From contig CM060843.1 in assembly GCA_030762175.1 (NCBI GenBank), positions 32,398,001 to 32,462,000 of the forward strand: a DNA stretch of 64,000 nt, written 5' to 3'. Position 1 is the first letter of the stretch. Every line of letters begins with the position of its first letter. Both the position numbers and the translations under genes were made by a program. The notes beneath the pieces are model-generated. The model saw only the letters and a program-made list of their open reading frames with translations. It had not been told where the DNA came from and made no database searches. Source of the stretch: Metallyticus violacea. Lineage: Eukaryota > Arthropoda > Insecta > Mantodea > Metallyticidae. Below, in pieces: positions 44,356 to 53,268 of this stretch.

Positions 44356-45377
44356 TCAGAACAAAACCGTTTTCCCTCACGAACGTAATGCCTCTATGGG
44401 GCATTTCACTGACAATACAACTTCCAGATTCTCAAACATCTTACCGGAGAGAATAGTGCTGCAAGGAGAATGGGAAGTCGCACTGCAAAAGGTTAGGTAC
44501 CCTGTGAAATTCTATAACGTAACAAATCACGATAATCAAATCATTGGAACAATGTATAATGTGGTAGCGCCAGTGACACATTCAAAATTTAACTTACAAT
44601 TGCCACATGGTATCGTACACAATTCTAAGGATTTGGTACACGCTGTCAACTCTGTTATACGCGAAAATTTGCAAGTCGAAGACTTTCTCATTTATAACGA
44701 GAACAAAAATACTGCCAGCATTAACATCAAAGTCGCACAAACCAGTCATATTCCCACCAGCAAATATGTAGGATATGTAGAAAATGCTGAGTCCTCTAGA
44801 AGTGTATCGAAAACAGAAATTAAACCCCCTGAAGGCACGAACCAAACGTTAAAAAACAAAGCTAGAACTATTACTCCTACTAGAACTCCTCCAAGACCTA
44901 TCAATCCTAAACCACCAAATCCTCGTAAACCAGGCACTCCTCCTACACCAGAAACGCAGGAAAAACCTGACCATCCTCCTGAACCTGCGCCAAAGAACCT
45001 CATACATGCATTAGTTTTGTCACCATCTTTGGCCAAGATGATGGGTTTCGAACCATACACCAACGTGGTTGAACAGGAAATTGGCAAACACCCAGTGGAT
45101 CCGTACATGGGTTTCCCTTACGAAATGTTCATTTACTGTAATCTGATAGTACCACAAGTGGTGGGCAACACATTTGTGCAAGTCATTGAAAGCGTCTCTG
45201 TAGAGTATGAAAAACACTATTGAAAAGTCCTTCGTTCCACTTAACTGGGTACCTTTGATGCAACAGGACTTTAAAATCGTGAATATAGATTTAAGGAACG
45301 GTTATGGTGATTTCTTGCCATTTGTAGACGGGCTTTCCTCTACTATAGTTCTAACGTTTCGTCTGAAACAGATATAA
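44353..45377 (+). pseudogene. Penton-like minor capsid protein
   Basis: Main open stretch 44396-45223 with MGHFTDNTTSRFSNILPERI and LQGEWEVALQKVRYP, characteristic of the Polinton single-jelly-roll penton homologue. A Pro-rich insert (TPTRTPPRPINPKPPNPRKP) sits near residues 163-182, followed by FIYCNLIVPQVVGNTFVQVI. The C-terminal strands continue in another frame from 45207 (FVPLNWVPLMQQDFKIVNID) to TAA at 45375. The N-terminus probably begins at 44353, overlapping the integrase stop, with a frameshift near 44385. Two frameshifts. It would form the fivefold vertices of the capsid. Confidence 0.75.
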
Positions 45378-45792
45378 TGGAGCTGGATACAGTCACCAGA
45401 TATTACTTAAACCAGGCTGGAGGAGCATTATACAATGGAGATTTTCACTTGTACAGAGGCAAGCGTTATCAAAAGGGTAGCGGCTTGTTCTCTGCTCTCG
45501 GTGGTCTTTTCAGAACCGTGCTACCGTTTTTCATGAGCGGTGTGAAAGCTACGGTAAAGAGGCATTGAAAATGGGGGCCAATGTGCTTGCAGATGTTGCA
45601 AGTTCGGGGATACCGCCAAAAGAATCGTTAAAGACTAGGCTGAAGGAGGCAGGAACTAACTTGAAAAGGAAAGCTGATGTAAAGATAGACTCTATGATAG
45701 GCACTGGGCTATTAAAGCGCCCGAAGGGTGAAATATATAATCAGTTTAAGACTAAACGCCGAAGACGTAAGGTGCTAGACGTATTTTCATAA
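45377..45792 (+). pseudogene. pVI/pX-like minor virion protein
   Basis: ATG at 45377 overlaps the penton stop (TAATG). It reads MELDTVTRYYLNQAGGALYN and YQKGSGLFSALGGLFRTVLP, an amphipathic Gly/Leu/Phe segment, then FFMSGVKA. A frameshift near 45550 moves on to KEALKMGANVLADVASSGIP, ending with the basic RPKGEIYNQFKTKRRRRK and TAA at 45790. This is a conserved small protein in Polintons, compared with adenoviral pVI/pX because of its amphipathic and basic parts. The role in membrane penetration or DNA packing is inference. Confidence 0.7.
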
Positions 45793-47074
45793 TGGCTGAC
45801 GAATCGTTGGTGCACATGAATTCAGACCTAGACATCTTTAAAGACTTGCCCGTTCAAATGAACGTGGAGGAATACCGTTACATTTCTCTAAACCCTCAAA
45901 ATACACTTATGAAAAACGCCCCCATCACATTTCATTACTCTGGCAATGCCGACGATTACCTCGACATGACTTGTGTAGTACTTGAGCTGTTCGTGCGAAT
46001 AGTGGATGACGGTGGAAACGACTTGAAAGAGGACAAGCAGGCTACCTTTGTAAACAATTCCCTATATTCCTTGTTTCAACAATTGGAAGTATCACTTAAC
46101 AATGTCACAGTTTCCATGCCTCAGACAGGCTACCCCTATAGAACTTACATTGAAACGTTGTTGAATTATTCGGAAGATGTCATGAACAGCAGACTACAGT
46201 CTCGCTCTGGAAAAAGGACAAGGGAGGAATGATGGACGCGTAGTAGCAAATGATGGAATTAAGTGGCGTAACGACTATACCAAAGGAAGCAAAGTTGTGC
46301 AGCTAATGGGTAATCTTTATAATGCACTCTTTAATCAGGAAAATCTGCTCTTGAACAATGTGAGCGTTACCATCAAACTCTCACCTCTTCACCCAACTTT
46401 CATCTCTTTTCGGATACAAAGGACTTTAAAGCCTACACAGAGATTCAGTCTGCTAGACTGCTTTTGAAAGCTGTGAGACCGTCGCCGACCATCAAGCTTA
46501 CATCAGGCGGTGTTAGCAAAGAGTAATGCTAAGTACCATCTCAGATATAGGATTTCACGCTCTCAACATTCCAAAGGGGGTTAGTAACATGACTTTCAAT
46601 GACGTTTTCATAGGGCAAATACCCCGAAGAGTGGTTGTGGCAATGGTTGCCGACCAGGCATACAACGATAACATTAACAAAACCCCATACAATTTACAGC
46701 ACTTTAAAATGAATTCTTTTCAAATGTATGTGAACGGCCAGCCTTTTCCCTCACAACCCCTACAGCCCGATTTTGATGCCGGTCACTTTCTCCAATGTTT
46801 TCAAACTCTTCAAGATGGCCTCGGGATACACTTTAAGGACGAAGGGCATTCAATTTCCAGACATCAATATTCTCACGGCTATACCATTATGGTATTTGAT
46901 CTAACAGCCGATATGAGAGCTAATGAGTCTTACATTTCAGGGCAACGACACGGCACTGTGTCTATAAGTATAGGTTTTAAAGATCAAACTCCAAAACCTA
47001 TCAATCTGTTGGTGATGGCAGAAGTACATCGCACTATAGAAATTGATGCTAACAGGACCATTTTTGTATCATGA
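45792..47074 (+). pseudogene. Major capsid protein, double jelly roll (hexon-like)
   Basis: ATG at 45792 overlaps the previous stop (TAATG). The first jelly roll is intact to 46232: VEEYRYISLNPQNTLMKNAP, LYSLFQQLEVSLNNVTVS and YPYRTYIETLLNYSEDVMNS. Between 46232 and 46526 three frames are used in turn (VVQLMGNLYNALFNQENLLL, then KAYTEIQSARLLLKAVRP). From 46526 to 47074 the second jelly roll is open: MTFNDVFIGQIPRRVVVAMV, FKMNSFQMYVNGQPFPSQPL and YTIMVFDLTADM. Length and motif order match Polinton MCPs of ~400-450 residues. The frameshifts would prevent capsid formation. Confidence 0.88.
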
Positions 47075-47589
47075 ATACGCTGCAAATACGCCGGCTTCTG
47101 TCTAAATGTACCCCACACTTTTTAGGCGTGTACGCTTGCGACCAATTGTCGTCGATAAATTTGCATAATAGGCAGCTTCCCATAGCACTTGTCATTAACA
47201 CTGATCCAAGCACGAAACCAGGGAAACATTGGGTCTGCATCTTTGTTGCAAAGAACGACCGGGGTGAATATTTCGATAGCTATGGTATAGAACCTCTTTC
47301 GGGGGAAATTCTAAATTTTTTAAATCGATGTTGTGGTACAAGATGGACTCACAACAATAGAAGGTTGCAAGGCAATGTCAGCACCACTTGTGGCCATTAC
47401 GTCGTTGCTTACCTATCTCACCGCTTCCAAGGCCTGCGCAAGGAGAAATTCTTTTCAAAATTCAGCATAAGTGATTTTAATCACAATGATGACGTCATTA
47501 AAAGGACCTACAGTCTTGGTAGACGCTCACAAACTACACATCAGAGATGCATATCGTTAAAGGTTAGTATTGATACAAATTGTGTATGA
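47071..47589 (+). CDS. pro: Adenain-like cysteine protease
   Basis: ATG at 47071 overlaps the MCP stop (ATGA). 172 codons, uninterrupted. Catalytic residues follow the adenoviral protease (C5) pattern: His53 in GKHWVCIFV, Asp69 in EYFDSYG, Gln100 in RRLQG and Cys107 in STTCGHYVVAYL. Q and C are seven apart, as in adenain. It would mature capsid proteins. The last codons (after ISLK) may be intronic, because a GT donor lies at 47563 (see findings). It is the best-preserved virion gene in the element. Confidence 0.88.
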   Translation: MNTLQIRRLLSKCTPHFLGVYACDQLSSINLHNRQLPIALVINTDPSTKPGKHWVCIFVAKNDRGEYFDSYGIEPLSGEILNFLNRCCGTRWTHNNRRLQGNVSTTCGHYVVAYLSHRFQGLRKEKFFSKFSISDFNHNDDVIKRTYSLGRRSQTTHQRCISLKVSIDTNCV

Positions 47590-47652
47590 ATATGCATATA
47601 CCACTCTGATACATGTTGTTAATTCCTGTTTTTTTTTTTTTTTTTTTTTTAG

Positions 47653-48363
47653 AAGGCGCATGTGGTGCTACACGATCCACTCTACCAGTTGCTCCGAGAG
47701 AGACGAACAGAATTGGTGAATGAAAGTAGTATGCTACATAAGAGGCGTTCTTGTTTTTACAGTGACATGGAGAGGCCTGGACCGCTATCGGATGTTTTCT
47801 TCTTGAACAGCAAGCAGTCCAAGTTTGCAACCGTTGGGTTTTCACCTAAGTCTCCACACAAGATCGTGGTGACCGTTGGTGGACGACGCAGCGCGGTGGT
47901 TCTGGGTTCAACAGAGTGGCAGAAGCTTGCAGAGGCGATACCGACTATACAGAGCTTGACTTTTCATCTAAGAGAGTGGCAGTTAACCAACCGACTATCC
48001 ATACTTTTTAAACGTTTATATGGCGTACAAAATATTGTCATCAAAATGGACGGTCGCTGTATATCGCTGAGTATGCAGGAATGCATAGAAAGCCTACAGC
48101 GTATGGTCACCGACATCATATATCACAAGAAGAAAGAAGAGTTCGAAGTACAAAATCAAATAGCAGCCTATCGCAAGTATTTGCTTCACGCCCACGTTTC
48201 CGGGGAAAAAATGAACTACACCGAATACACAAGATACATTCGTTGCGCAACCTTTAGAGTGTTCCTAGAGATGGAGCATTTTCTAAAACCGATATTCATC
48301 AGAGAGTTGGACCAGGAAGCTATGGACAAGTCCAAACAAGTTCAAGGTGAGGTCGCACCGTGA
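47653..48363 (+). CDS. Unassigned Polinton-region protein 1
   Basis: About 236 codons open from 47653, but the first in-frame ATG is at about 47731 (MLHKRRSCFYSDMERPG). The region in front of it is preceded by a long T tract and AG, a textbook splice acceptor, so it may be joined to an upstream exon. Visible features: FATVGFSPKSPHKIVVTVGG, predicted beta strands, then SAVVLGSTEWQKLAEAI and a helical C-terminal half (MQECIESLQRMVTDIIYHKK). I do not recognise the family. The strand-then-helix start is faintly like PC4-type ssDNA-binding folds, but that is weak. Confidence 0.55.
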   Translation, partial: KAHVVLHDPLYQLLRERRTELVNESSMLHKRRSCFYSDMERPGPLSDVFFLNSKQSKFATVGFSPKSPHKIVVTVGGRRSAVVLGSTEWQKLAEAIPTIQSLTFHLREWQLTNRLSILFKRLYGVQNIVIKMDGRCISLSMQECIESLQRMVTDIIYHKKKEEFEVQNQIAAYRKYLLHAHVSGEKMNYTEYTRYIRCATFRVFLEMEHFLKPIFIRELDQEAMDKSKQVQGEVAP

Positions 48364-48536
48364 TGACGTCACGAAAACACCTGCATGAACAAGTCGAAAC
48401 ACGAGAACCTCCCGAACAAGTCCAGGCATGACGTAGAGATGGAGCATCTGATATTCATTGAACCAGGTAGCCATGGACAAGTTCAAGGCGAGGTTGCACC
48501 TGCTCCGTGATGACGTCACGAAAACACCTGCTCCCC
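48318..48536 (+). repeat. Diverged direct duplication with CRE palindromes
   Basis: The segment at about 48318-48388 recurs at about 48464-48533 (both contain gccatggacaagtt or close forms, and cgtgatgacgtcacgaaaac then acctgc). Each copy holds the palindrome TGACGTCA, at 48364-48371 and 48511-48518, which is a consensus CRE/ATF site. They lie upstream of the ATG at 48596, so a promoter role is plausible. Confidence 0.7.
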
Positions 48537-48595
48537 TGTCCAAACACGAACACCTTATAACGTCACGAACAAGTCAGGCAAGTCTCCCGCAAACC

Positions 48596-48895
48596 ATGGA
48601 CCTAGCGATAAAGTTTCTGAAAAATGGTCGTGGTCTCACAATGATGGAGCCAAATGAACGTCATCTACTAGCCGTGGAAGGAAACGCCATCTTTATTCAT
48701 CATTCGCTAGTAGATGTGGACGCTGTATGGGCGTGGCTTACACCTGAAGCTAAAGGAATTTACGCCCCTTACCGCCGCTGCAACCAGCACTACAACCTCC
48801 CCACCACCACTACCAACATTGACGGTCCTCCCCCTTTCACCAAACAATGCCCAATGTGTGTCAGTAGCAAAAGTTCTACAGAGAAGTCAACATGA
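48596..48895 (+). CDS. Unassigned Polinton-region protein 2
   Basis: 99 codons from ATG 48596 to TGA 48893. The frame is open further upstream to 48458, but the upstream part lies in the duplicated CRE region and the ATG at 48596 is a better start. Reads MDLAIKFLKNGRGLTMMEPN, LVDVDAVWAWLTPEAKGIYA, and ends with CPMCVSSKSS, a single CxxC. I do not recognise the family. It overlaps the next gene by ATGA. Confidence 0.5.
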   Translation: MDLAIKFLKNGRGLTMMEPNERHLLAVEGNAIFIHHSLVDVDAVWAWLTPEAKGIYAPYRRCNQHYNLPTTTTNIDGPPPFTKQCPMCVSSKSSTEKST

Positions 48896-49200
48896 TCAAC
48901 GACGCGTTACGCCAACTAGCTACAGTAGCGAGGAACTCGGAGTATGTATCAGTGTCCACGTTACAGCCGAACGTACCATACGTCGTGGTAGCGGTCCGGA
49001 ACATATCGACAAAGCACGGACCCAGGACGCTTGTTCGCCTCGAAAACGGGAAAGAAGTGTTTCTACCTAAAAGATTTAACAATCTTTCTGCAGAACTCAT
49101 CAACCAGCTCAACTCGTTCGACTTTTACATCGTGTACCAGGGTGAAGAGGTACTCAGAAACGGCTACCGGAGACACGTATTGAAGTTTACACCGAAATAA
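48892..49200 (+). CDS. Unassigned Polinton-region protein 3, possible OB-like fold
   Basis: 102 codons, uninterrupted, starting in the ATGA overlap with the previous gene. Reads MINDALRQLATVARNSEYVS, LQPNVPYVVVAVRNISTKHG, and LVRLENGKEVFLPKRFNNLS. The pattern of strands, a conserved TK(H/Y)G turn, and LPKRF is reminiscent of small OB-fold nucleic-acid-binding domains that are widespread in arthropod mobile elements. That is inference from pattern. It may be a single-strand DNA-binding factor for protein-primed replication. Confidence 0.55.
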   Translation: MINDALRQLATVARNSEYVSVSTLQPNVPYVVVAVRNISTKHGPRTLVRLENGKEVFLPKRFNNLSAELINQLNSFDFYIVYQGEEVLRNGYRRHVLKFTPK

Positions 49201-49205
49201 ACAAC

Positions 49206-49703
49206 ATGCCCTGTCAAACAGATCCGGTGGGGGTAGGCAACAATGTATTTGTCAAAATAGTTTTTGACAACCAAAATCACGTCACAACAAGCGGTGAGTA
49301 CCCAGCAAACATCAAACTCATCTCAACAGAAATCTCCTTTGGCGAAGACAAAACTGTCACCGTCAAATTAGCAACCAACAACTCCGACGTCGTGGAAGTC
49401 AGGTGCCTCCCGTCTAAAGCACTCCACTACGGCATAGACGCACGCTGCACCATCTACCTCGGAACCATCGACAAGACGCCAGCCCTAGAGTACAAGGTCA
49501 CATCGGCAGGATGCTTCACAACCGCATCCATCAGTGATTTCGTCGTCCCCATCGCCATACCGTCGGCCCAGGCCCTCAACATCAACTTTTCCCACATGTC
49601 ACTTACCTGCGTCACCACACACGCGAGGAGGAGGAAAGCAGCAGCGACGAAGACAATGAAGTGTCGTTTGTCAAAAAGACATATACCACATATTTTAAAA
49701 TAA
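49206..49703 (+). CDS. Unassigned Polinton-region protein 4
   Basis: 165 codons from ATG 49206 to TAA 49701, six bases after the previous gene. The first ~135 residues look beta-rich (NVFVKIVFDNQNHVTTSGEY, VTVKLATNNSDVVEVRCLP, FVVPIAIPSAQALNINFS). In the last 100 bases another frame reads EEEESSSDEDNEVSFVKKTY, an acidic tail that looks more natural than the basic tail of the open frame. A frameshift near 49605 is therefore likely. Beta domain plus acidic tail recalls histone chaperones, but I see no diagnostic motif. Confidence 0.5.
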   Translation: MPCQTDPVGVGNNVFVKIVFDNQNHVTTSGEYPANIKLISTEISFGEDKTVTVKLATNNSDVVEVRCLPSKALHYGIDARCTIYLGTIDKTPALEYKVTSAGCFTTASISDFVVPIAIPSAQALNINFSHMSLTCVTTHARRRKAAATKTMKCRLSKRHIPHILK

Positions 49704-49970
49704 TTTTTTGTAAATCCAGCCCCGTTTTTGTAAAGCCGACTGCGCCCATCAGTGATGTGTGAACTGCACAACCATTTTTTTTTGTAACCGCCAAAGCTCT
49801 CACAATGTTTGTAAACCCACCAGTGATGTGTGAACTGCACCGCCATTTTTTGTAAAACCGCCTGTGTGAACTGCACCGCCATTTTTGTAAAGGGTAAAAC
49901 CTCCATTTTGTAAAGGGTAAAATCCTCCATTTTTATTGTTAATTTTTATTTTGTAAGACCTTAGTACGTG
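49700..49970 (+). repeat. Short interspersed direct repeats at the end of the Polinton genes
   Basis: cagtgatgtgtgaactgcac occurs at about 49750 and 49830, with a shortened version near 49864. ccatttttgtaaa-type units and taaagggtaaaa recur four or five times. Non-coding. It may be the remnant of the right terminal region before the Jockey insertion. Confidence 0.7.
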
Positions 49971-49981
49971 ACCTTCATATA

Positions 49982-50341
49982 GTGACAAACCTAGGCGACA
50001 GAGTAATAGCAGCTGGCGACTTCAACGCACCCCATGAGGCCTGGGGGTTGCCCACCAACAGCACCGACGGAAATAAGCTACACCAATACATACAATACAA
50101 CTGCATCGTCATACACACAGATGAACTAACACACATACCTGCCAAAAGAAACACCAACCCGAACACATTAGACTTCGCGATCTTAAAGAACACCCACTTC
50201 AGACACAACATTACGCGAGAAGACACAGTCGCCTCAGATCACTATGCGGCGATGTTAGATATTGAAAAACCGATCTCATGCGACTCACCCGCCTTACGGC
50301 GAAATTACAACCCAATTGGAAGCTATTCCAATCCGTGCTAG
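49982..50341 (+). pseudogene. Jockey-like endonuclease, C-terminal half
   Basis: 119 codons: VIAAGDFNAPHEAWGLPTNS (GDFNA motif), NTNPNTLDFAILKN (TLDFxI) and TVASDHYAAMLDIE (SDH motif with catalytic Asp and His). These are the last three conserved blocks of APE-type LINE endonucleases. The frame changes after about 50280. Confidence 0.82.
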
Positions 50342-50675
50342 ATAGCAAATTAACACACAACCCCCCCTCCTGCAGACACCAGAAGACCTTGAAGAAGCCG
50401 CGACCCATCTTGAAACAACGATATAGGCGGCCATTAACTCTGCTGTCCCTCATATGCCTCCCCCCCCGGAAAAACGAAATGCGGTTTACATCGGACATAA
50501 TTGCACTAATGACCGAAAGAAACCATGAGCGGCGCAAATGGCAGCGCACCCGTAACATACTCCTTAGAGTAAACATGGAAACGCTCAATAGCGAAATTAA
50601 AACAAAAATCCAGGATCAGCTCCAGCAGCAATGGCACCAGGTACTAAGCGACCTAGATGTCCGAACAAATAACAT

Positions 50676-52346
50676 ATGGACGGTAACAAAAGGCTGATAA
50701 AGCAACCCGTGAAAACACCGCCATTAAAAATACCCACTAGCCCACCACAGTACGCGGAAACCCCAGAGGACAAAGCGGAACAATTAGCAGACTCCCTGGA
50801 GAAAGCACGCAAACCTAACACTGATCCCATGGACGTGACCTTCAGCGCCTTCATAGAAGAGGCCCTTGGCACCATATTCAGCACACCGATGCACCCGTCG
50901 GAACTACGCTACATCATAAAACACCTCCAAAATTGTAAGGCTCTCGGTCCAGATCAAATACCAAACTAGATAAAGAATCTCACAAAGCAGCCTTAGAGCT
51001 ATTGTCGTCAATAGCCAACTATTACCTTTCCGAAGGAAACTTCCCTCAGAAATGGAAACATGCCATAGTGCTGATGTTCCCGAAGCCCGGAAAAGATGCT
51101 TCAAACTCAGAAAATTACAGACCCATTAGTCTACTAAACACCATGAGTAAAGTTGTAGAAAAAGTAATTCTAAAAAGACTAACTCACACATCAAGAAGAA
51201 CAACCTAATAATTAAAGAGCAATTTGGATTCCGACCGCAACACTCCACTACACTGCAGTTGACACGTACGATAGAACACGTTACCCAAGGCTACAACCTC
51301 AAAATGTCTACAGGAATACTCTTCCCTGACGTCAAACGCGCCTTTGACACTGTCCACCACGCTGGCCTTCTGCACAAACTTAAAGAGTCAAAATGCGAGG
51401 ATACAATGATTAAGCTGGTAGCCCATTACCTAAGTGGCCGAACCTTCTCCATTTCCTTAAACCAAATCTTCTCCTCACCACGCGAAATCACTACAGGGGT
51501 CCCACAGGGAAGCCTGCTGGGCCCCACATTATTTAACACCTATATAAACAACATCCCAACGGTACCCAATACCATGCTATCAATATACGCAGACGACACA
51601 GCTATCGCTGCACAGTCTTGGAAACCAACTTTGGTCGCAAAAAGACTGCAAGACGCCTTAAGCAATCTAGAACCGTGGTTACGCAAGTGGCGAATAAAGA
51701 TTAATGCTGCCAAATCTCAACTAGTCTTATTCACGAAGCGAACTACGCACAGAAAGCAGCGATTCCCCCTCCCCCTCTTCCACATCTCTTTCAAGAGAAT
51801 ATCCAATGGGCAAAAGAGGTAAAATATTTAGGATTCACGTTAGACACAGGACTTACATTTACCAATCACATCAAAAGAGTCAAACAACCCGCGAACATGC
51901 AACTGGGTAAAATTTACCCCATGCTAAACCGAAAATCACCCATAAGTACAAAATTGGGCATCACTCTGTACAAAACCCTCATCAAGCCCGTAATCACATA
52001 TGCAACGCCGACTCATATAAAAACGCTTCAACGACTGCAAAACAAATTACTCGGAATAATAACGAAGGTACCATGGAGTGCACCGATCGATTTACTCCAT
52101 GATGAACTCAAAATGCATACTATTGAAGAATTCATCAAAAAGCTAGCATTCAATATGCACAAAACCGCAGAAAACCACTACAACCCACTGGTTAGCGGTT
52201 TGGGACAGTACGAGCAAATGTGCACAATGCACAAAAGGCCATTGTCACTATTTAACCATAGAATACCACTAAATAAACACGATGATCCACAAGCAGATGC
52301 GCAACAACTACTGTCTATTTTAGTACATATGAACCACAATATGTAA
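50676..52346 (+). pseudogene. Jockey-like reverse transcriptase and C-terminal region
   Basis: Pieces in several frames. 50676-50969 covers the region before the RT (EALGTIFSTPMHPSELRYII, LGPDQIPN). 51002-51208 has PKPGKDASNSENYRPISLLN. 51259-51822 has ILFPDVKRAFDTVHHAGLL (motif A), TGVPQGSLLGPTLFNTYINN (motif B) and LSIYADDTAIAAQS (motif C, YADD). 51897-52346 is the C-terminal region (LIKPVITYATPTHIKTLQRL). Catalytic Asp residues are present, but a TAG near 50969 and three frameshifts make it inactive. Confidence 0.85.
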
Positions 52347-52464
52347 ACAGTGCCCTAAAGCCCCTGGATGGATGATATTCCCCTGCCAGGGCGGTTGGGG
52401 TAATGCAGGGCAATCCCAAAACGTTGACGAACGGACAAACCATCAAATTAGAATAATTATTTAA

Positions 52465-52745
52465 AAAAAAAAAAAACGCATGCCTGTATTACTAACCATT
52501 ATAACTAAGACACTCCCTGATTCCGCGGGAAAATACAACTAACATACATATATTAGCAATTTTAATAATTGTACATATTAACATGCATAACACATAGATG
52601 TAGCAGTTTAAAAAAAACGCATGCCTGTATTACTAACCATTATAACTAAGACATTCCCTGATTCCGGGGGAAAAACATAACTGACATACATATATTAGCA
52701 AATTTAATAATTGTACACATTAACATGCTTAACACATACACTTAG
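52465..52745 (+). repeat. Two-copy tandem repeat, about 140-bp unit
   Basis: aaaaaaacgcatgcctgtat at about 52469 recurs at about 52612. Both are followed by tactaaccattataactaag, ctgattccg-ggg, and tacatatattagca. The second copy ends near 52745. It starts at the A tract of the Jockey-like element, so it could be a duplicated 3' UTR segment or target-side sequence. Confidence 0.8.
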
Positions 52746-52749
52746 CAGT

Positions 52750-53268
52750 AACTAGAATTATTCACATACCCTCTGAACAATGTTATAAGTCATCACTATA
52801 GTTTACTCACTAGGGACAACACCAGAGGCACGAGTAGAAGGTCAACCCCCCCCCTCCGATTCACTCTGATTGACGGCCAACAGAAAAGTAAATACGTGTT
52901 TTGTTAGCATGAAACCTTACACCTAAAAGTTCTCCCTGCATGAGCATGTTACCTGCAGTAACACCTAGGTCCTGGTCTGGGAATTATGCCAAGGCCTGTA
53001 CCTAGCCCACCTCTGTCTGATCACTCCCTTGTGATCAGGCATCTTTATAGATTACCCATTAATCTCAGGGTGCTTCAGCGATACCTGACTAACCTTCACC
53101 TGTTTCCCATCCACACTTAGTAATGGTAGGGGAGGCAAGAGTAGATCCACTTCAGATGGTTGGCACCTGGGAGGGCAGCGGAGGGGCCCCTCCTAAATTA
53201 AAAATTATTTTTTCTAAAAAAAAAATCGGAAAACCAGTAAGCCTCATTAGCTCATGTTATCAAGTGGA
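52750..53268. other. Unassigned sequence near the right end of the insertion block
   Basis: No recognisable gene on either strand. GC-richer than the flanks, with a C homopolymer at about 52846-52855 and gaggggcccctcc palindrome near 53173. Not similar to anything else in the window that I can see. Confidence 0.45.

Larger units (their letters stand above)
49975..52478 (+). mobile_element. Jockey-like non-LTR retrotransposon, 5'-truncated
   Basis: Begins inside the endonuclease domain and runs through the reverse transcriptase and post-RT region to a 3' end with an A tract at about 52462-52475. GC-richer than the surrounding DNA and different from the 5.26 kb LINE family. The 5' truncation together with the A-tract 3' end is typical of target-primed reverse transcription. 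A target duplication was not found. It inserted next to, or into, the right part of the Polinton. Confidence 0.85.

Noticed and set aside
44746..45108. Gly-rich open frame on the minus strand opposite the penton-like gene
   Set aside because: It is the antisense of the Pro-rich insert and has no independent motif.
49454..49930. Minus-strand frame with repeats of the type LYKNGG and VHTS
   Set aside because: It arises from the antisense of the short direct repeats at 49700-49970 and has no start context or family match.
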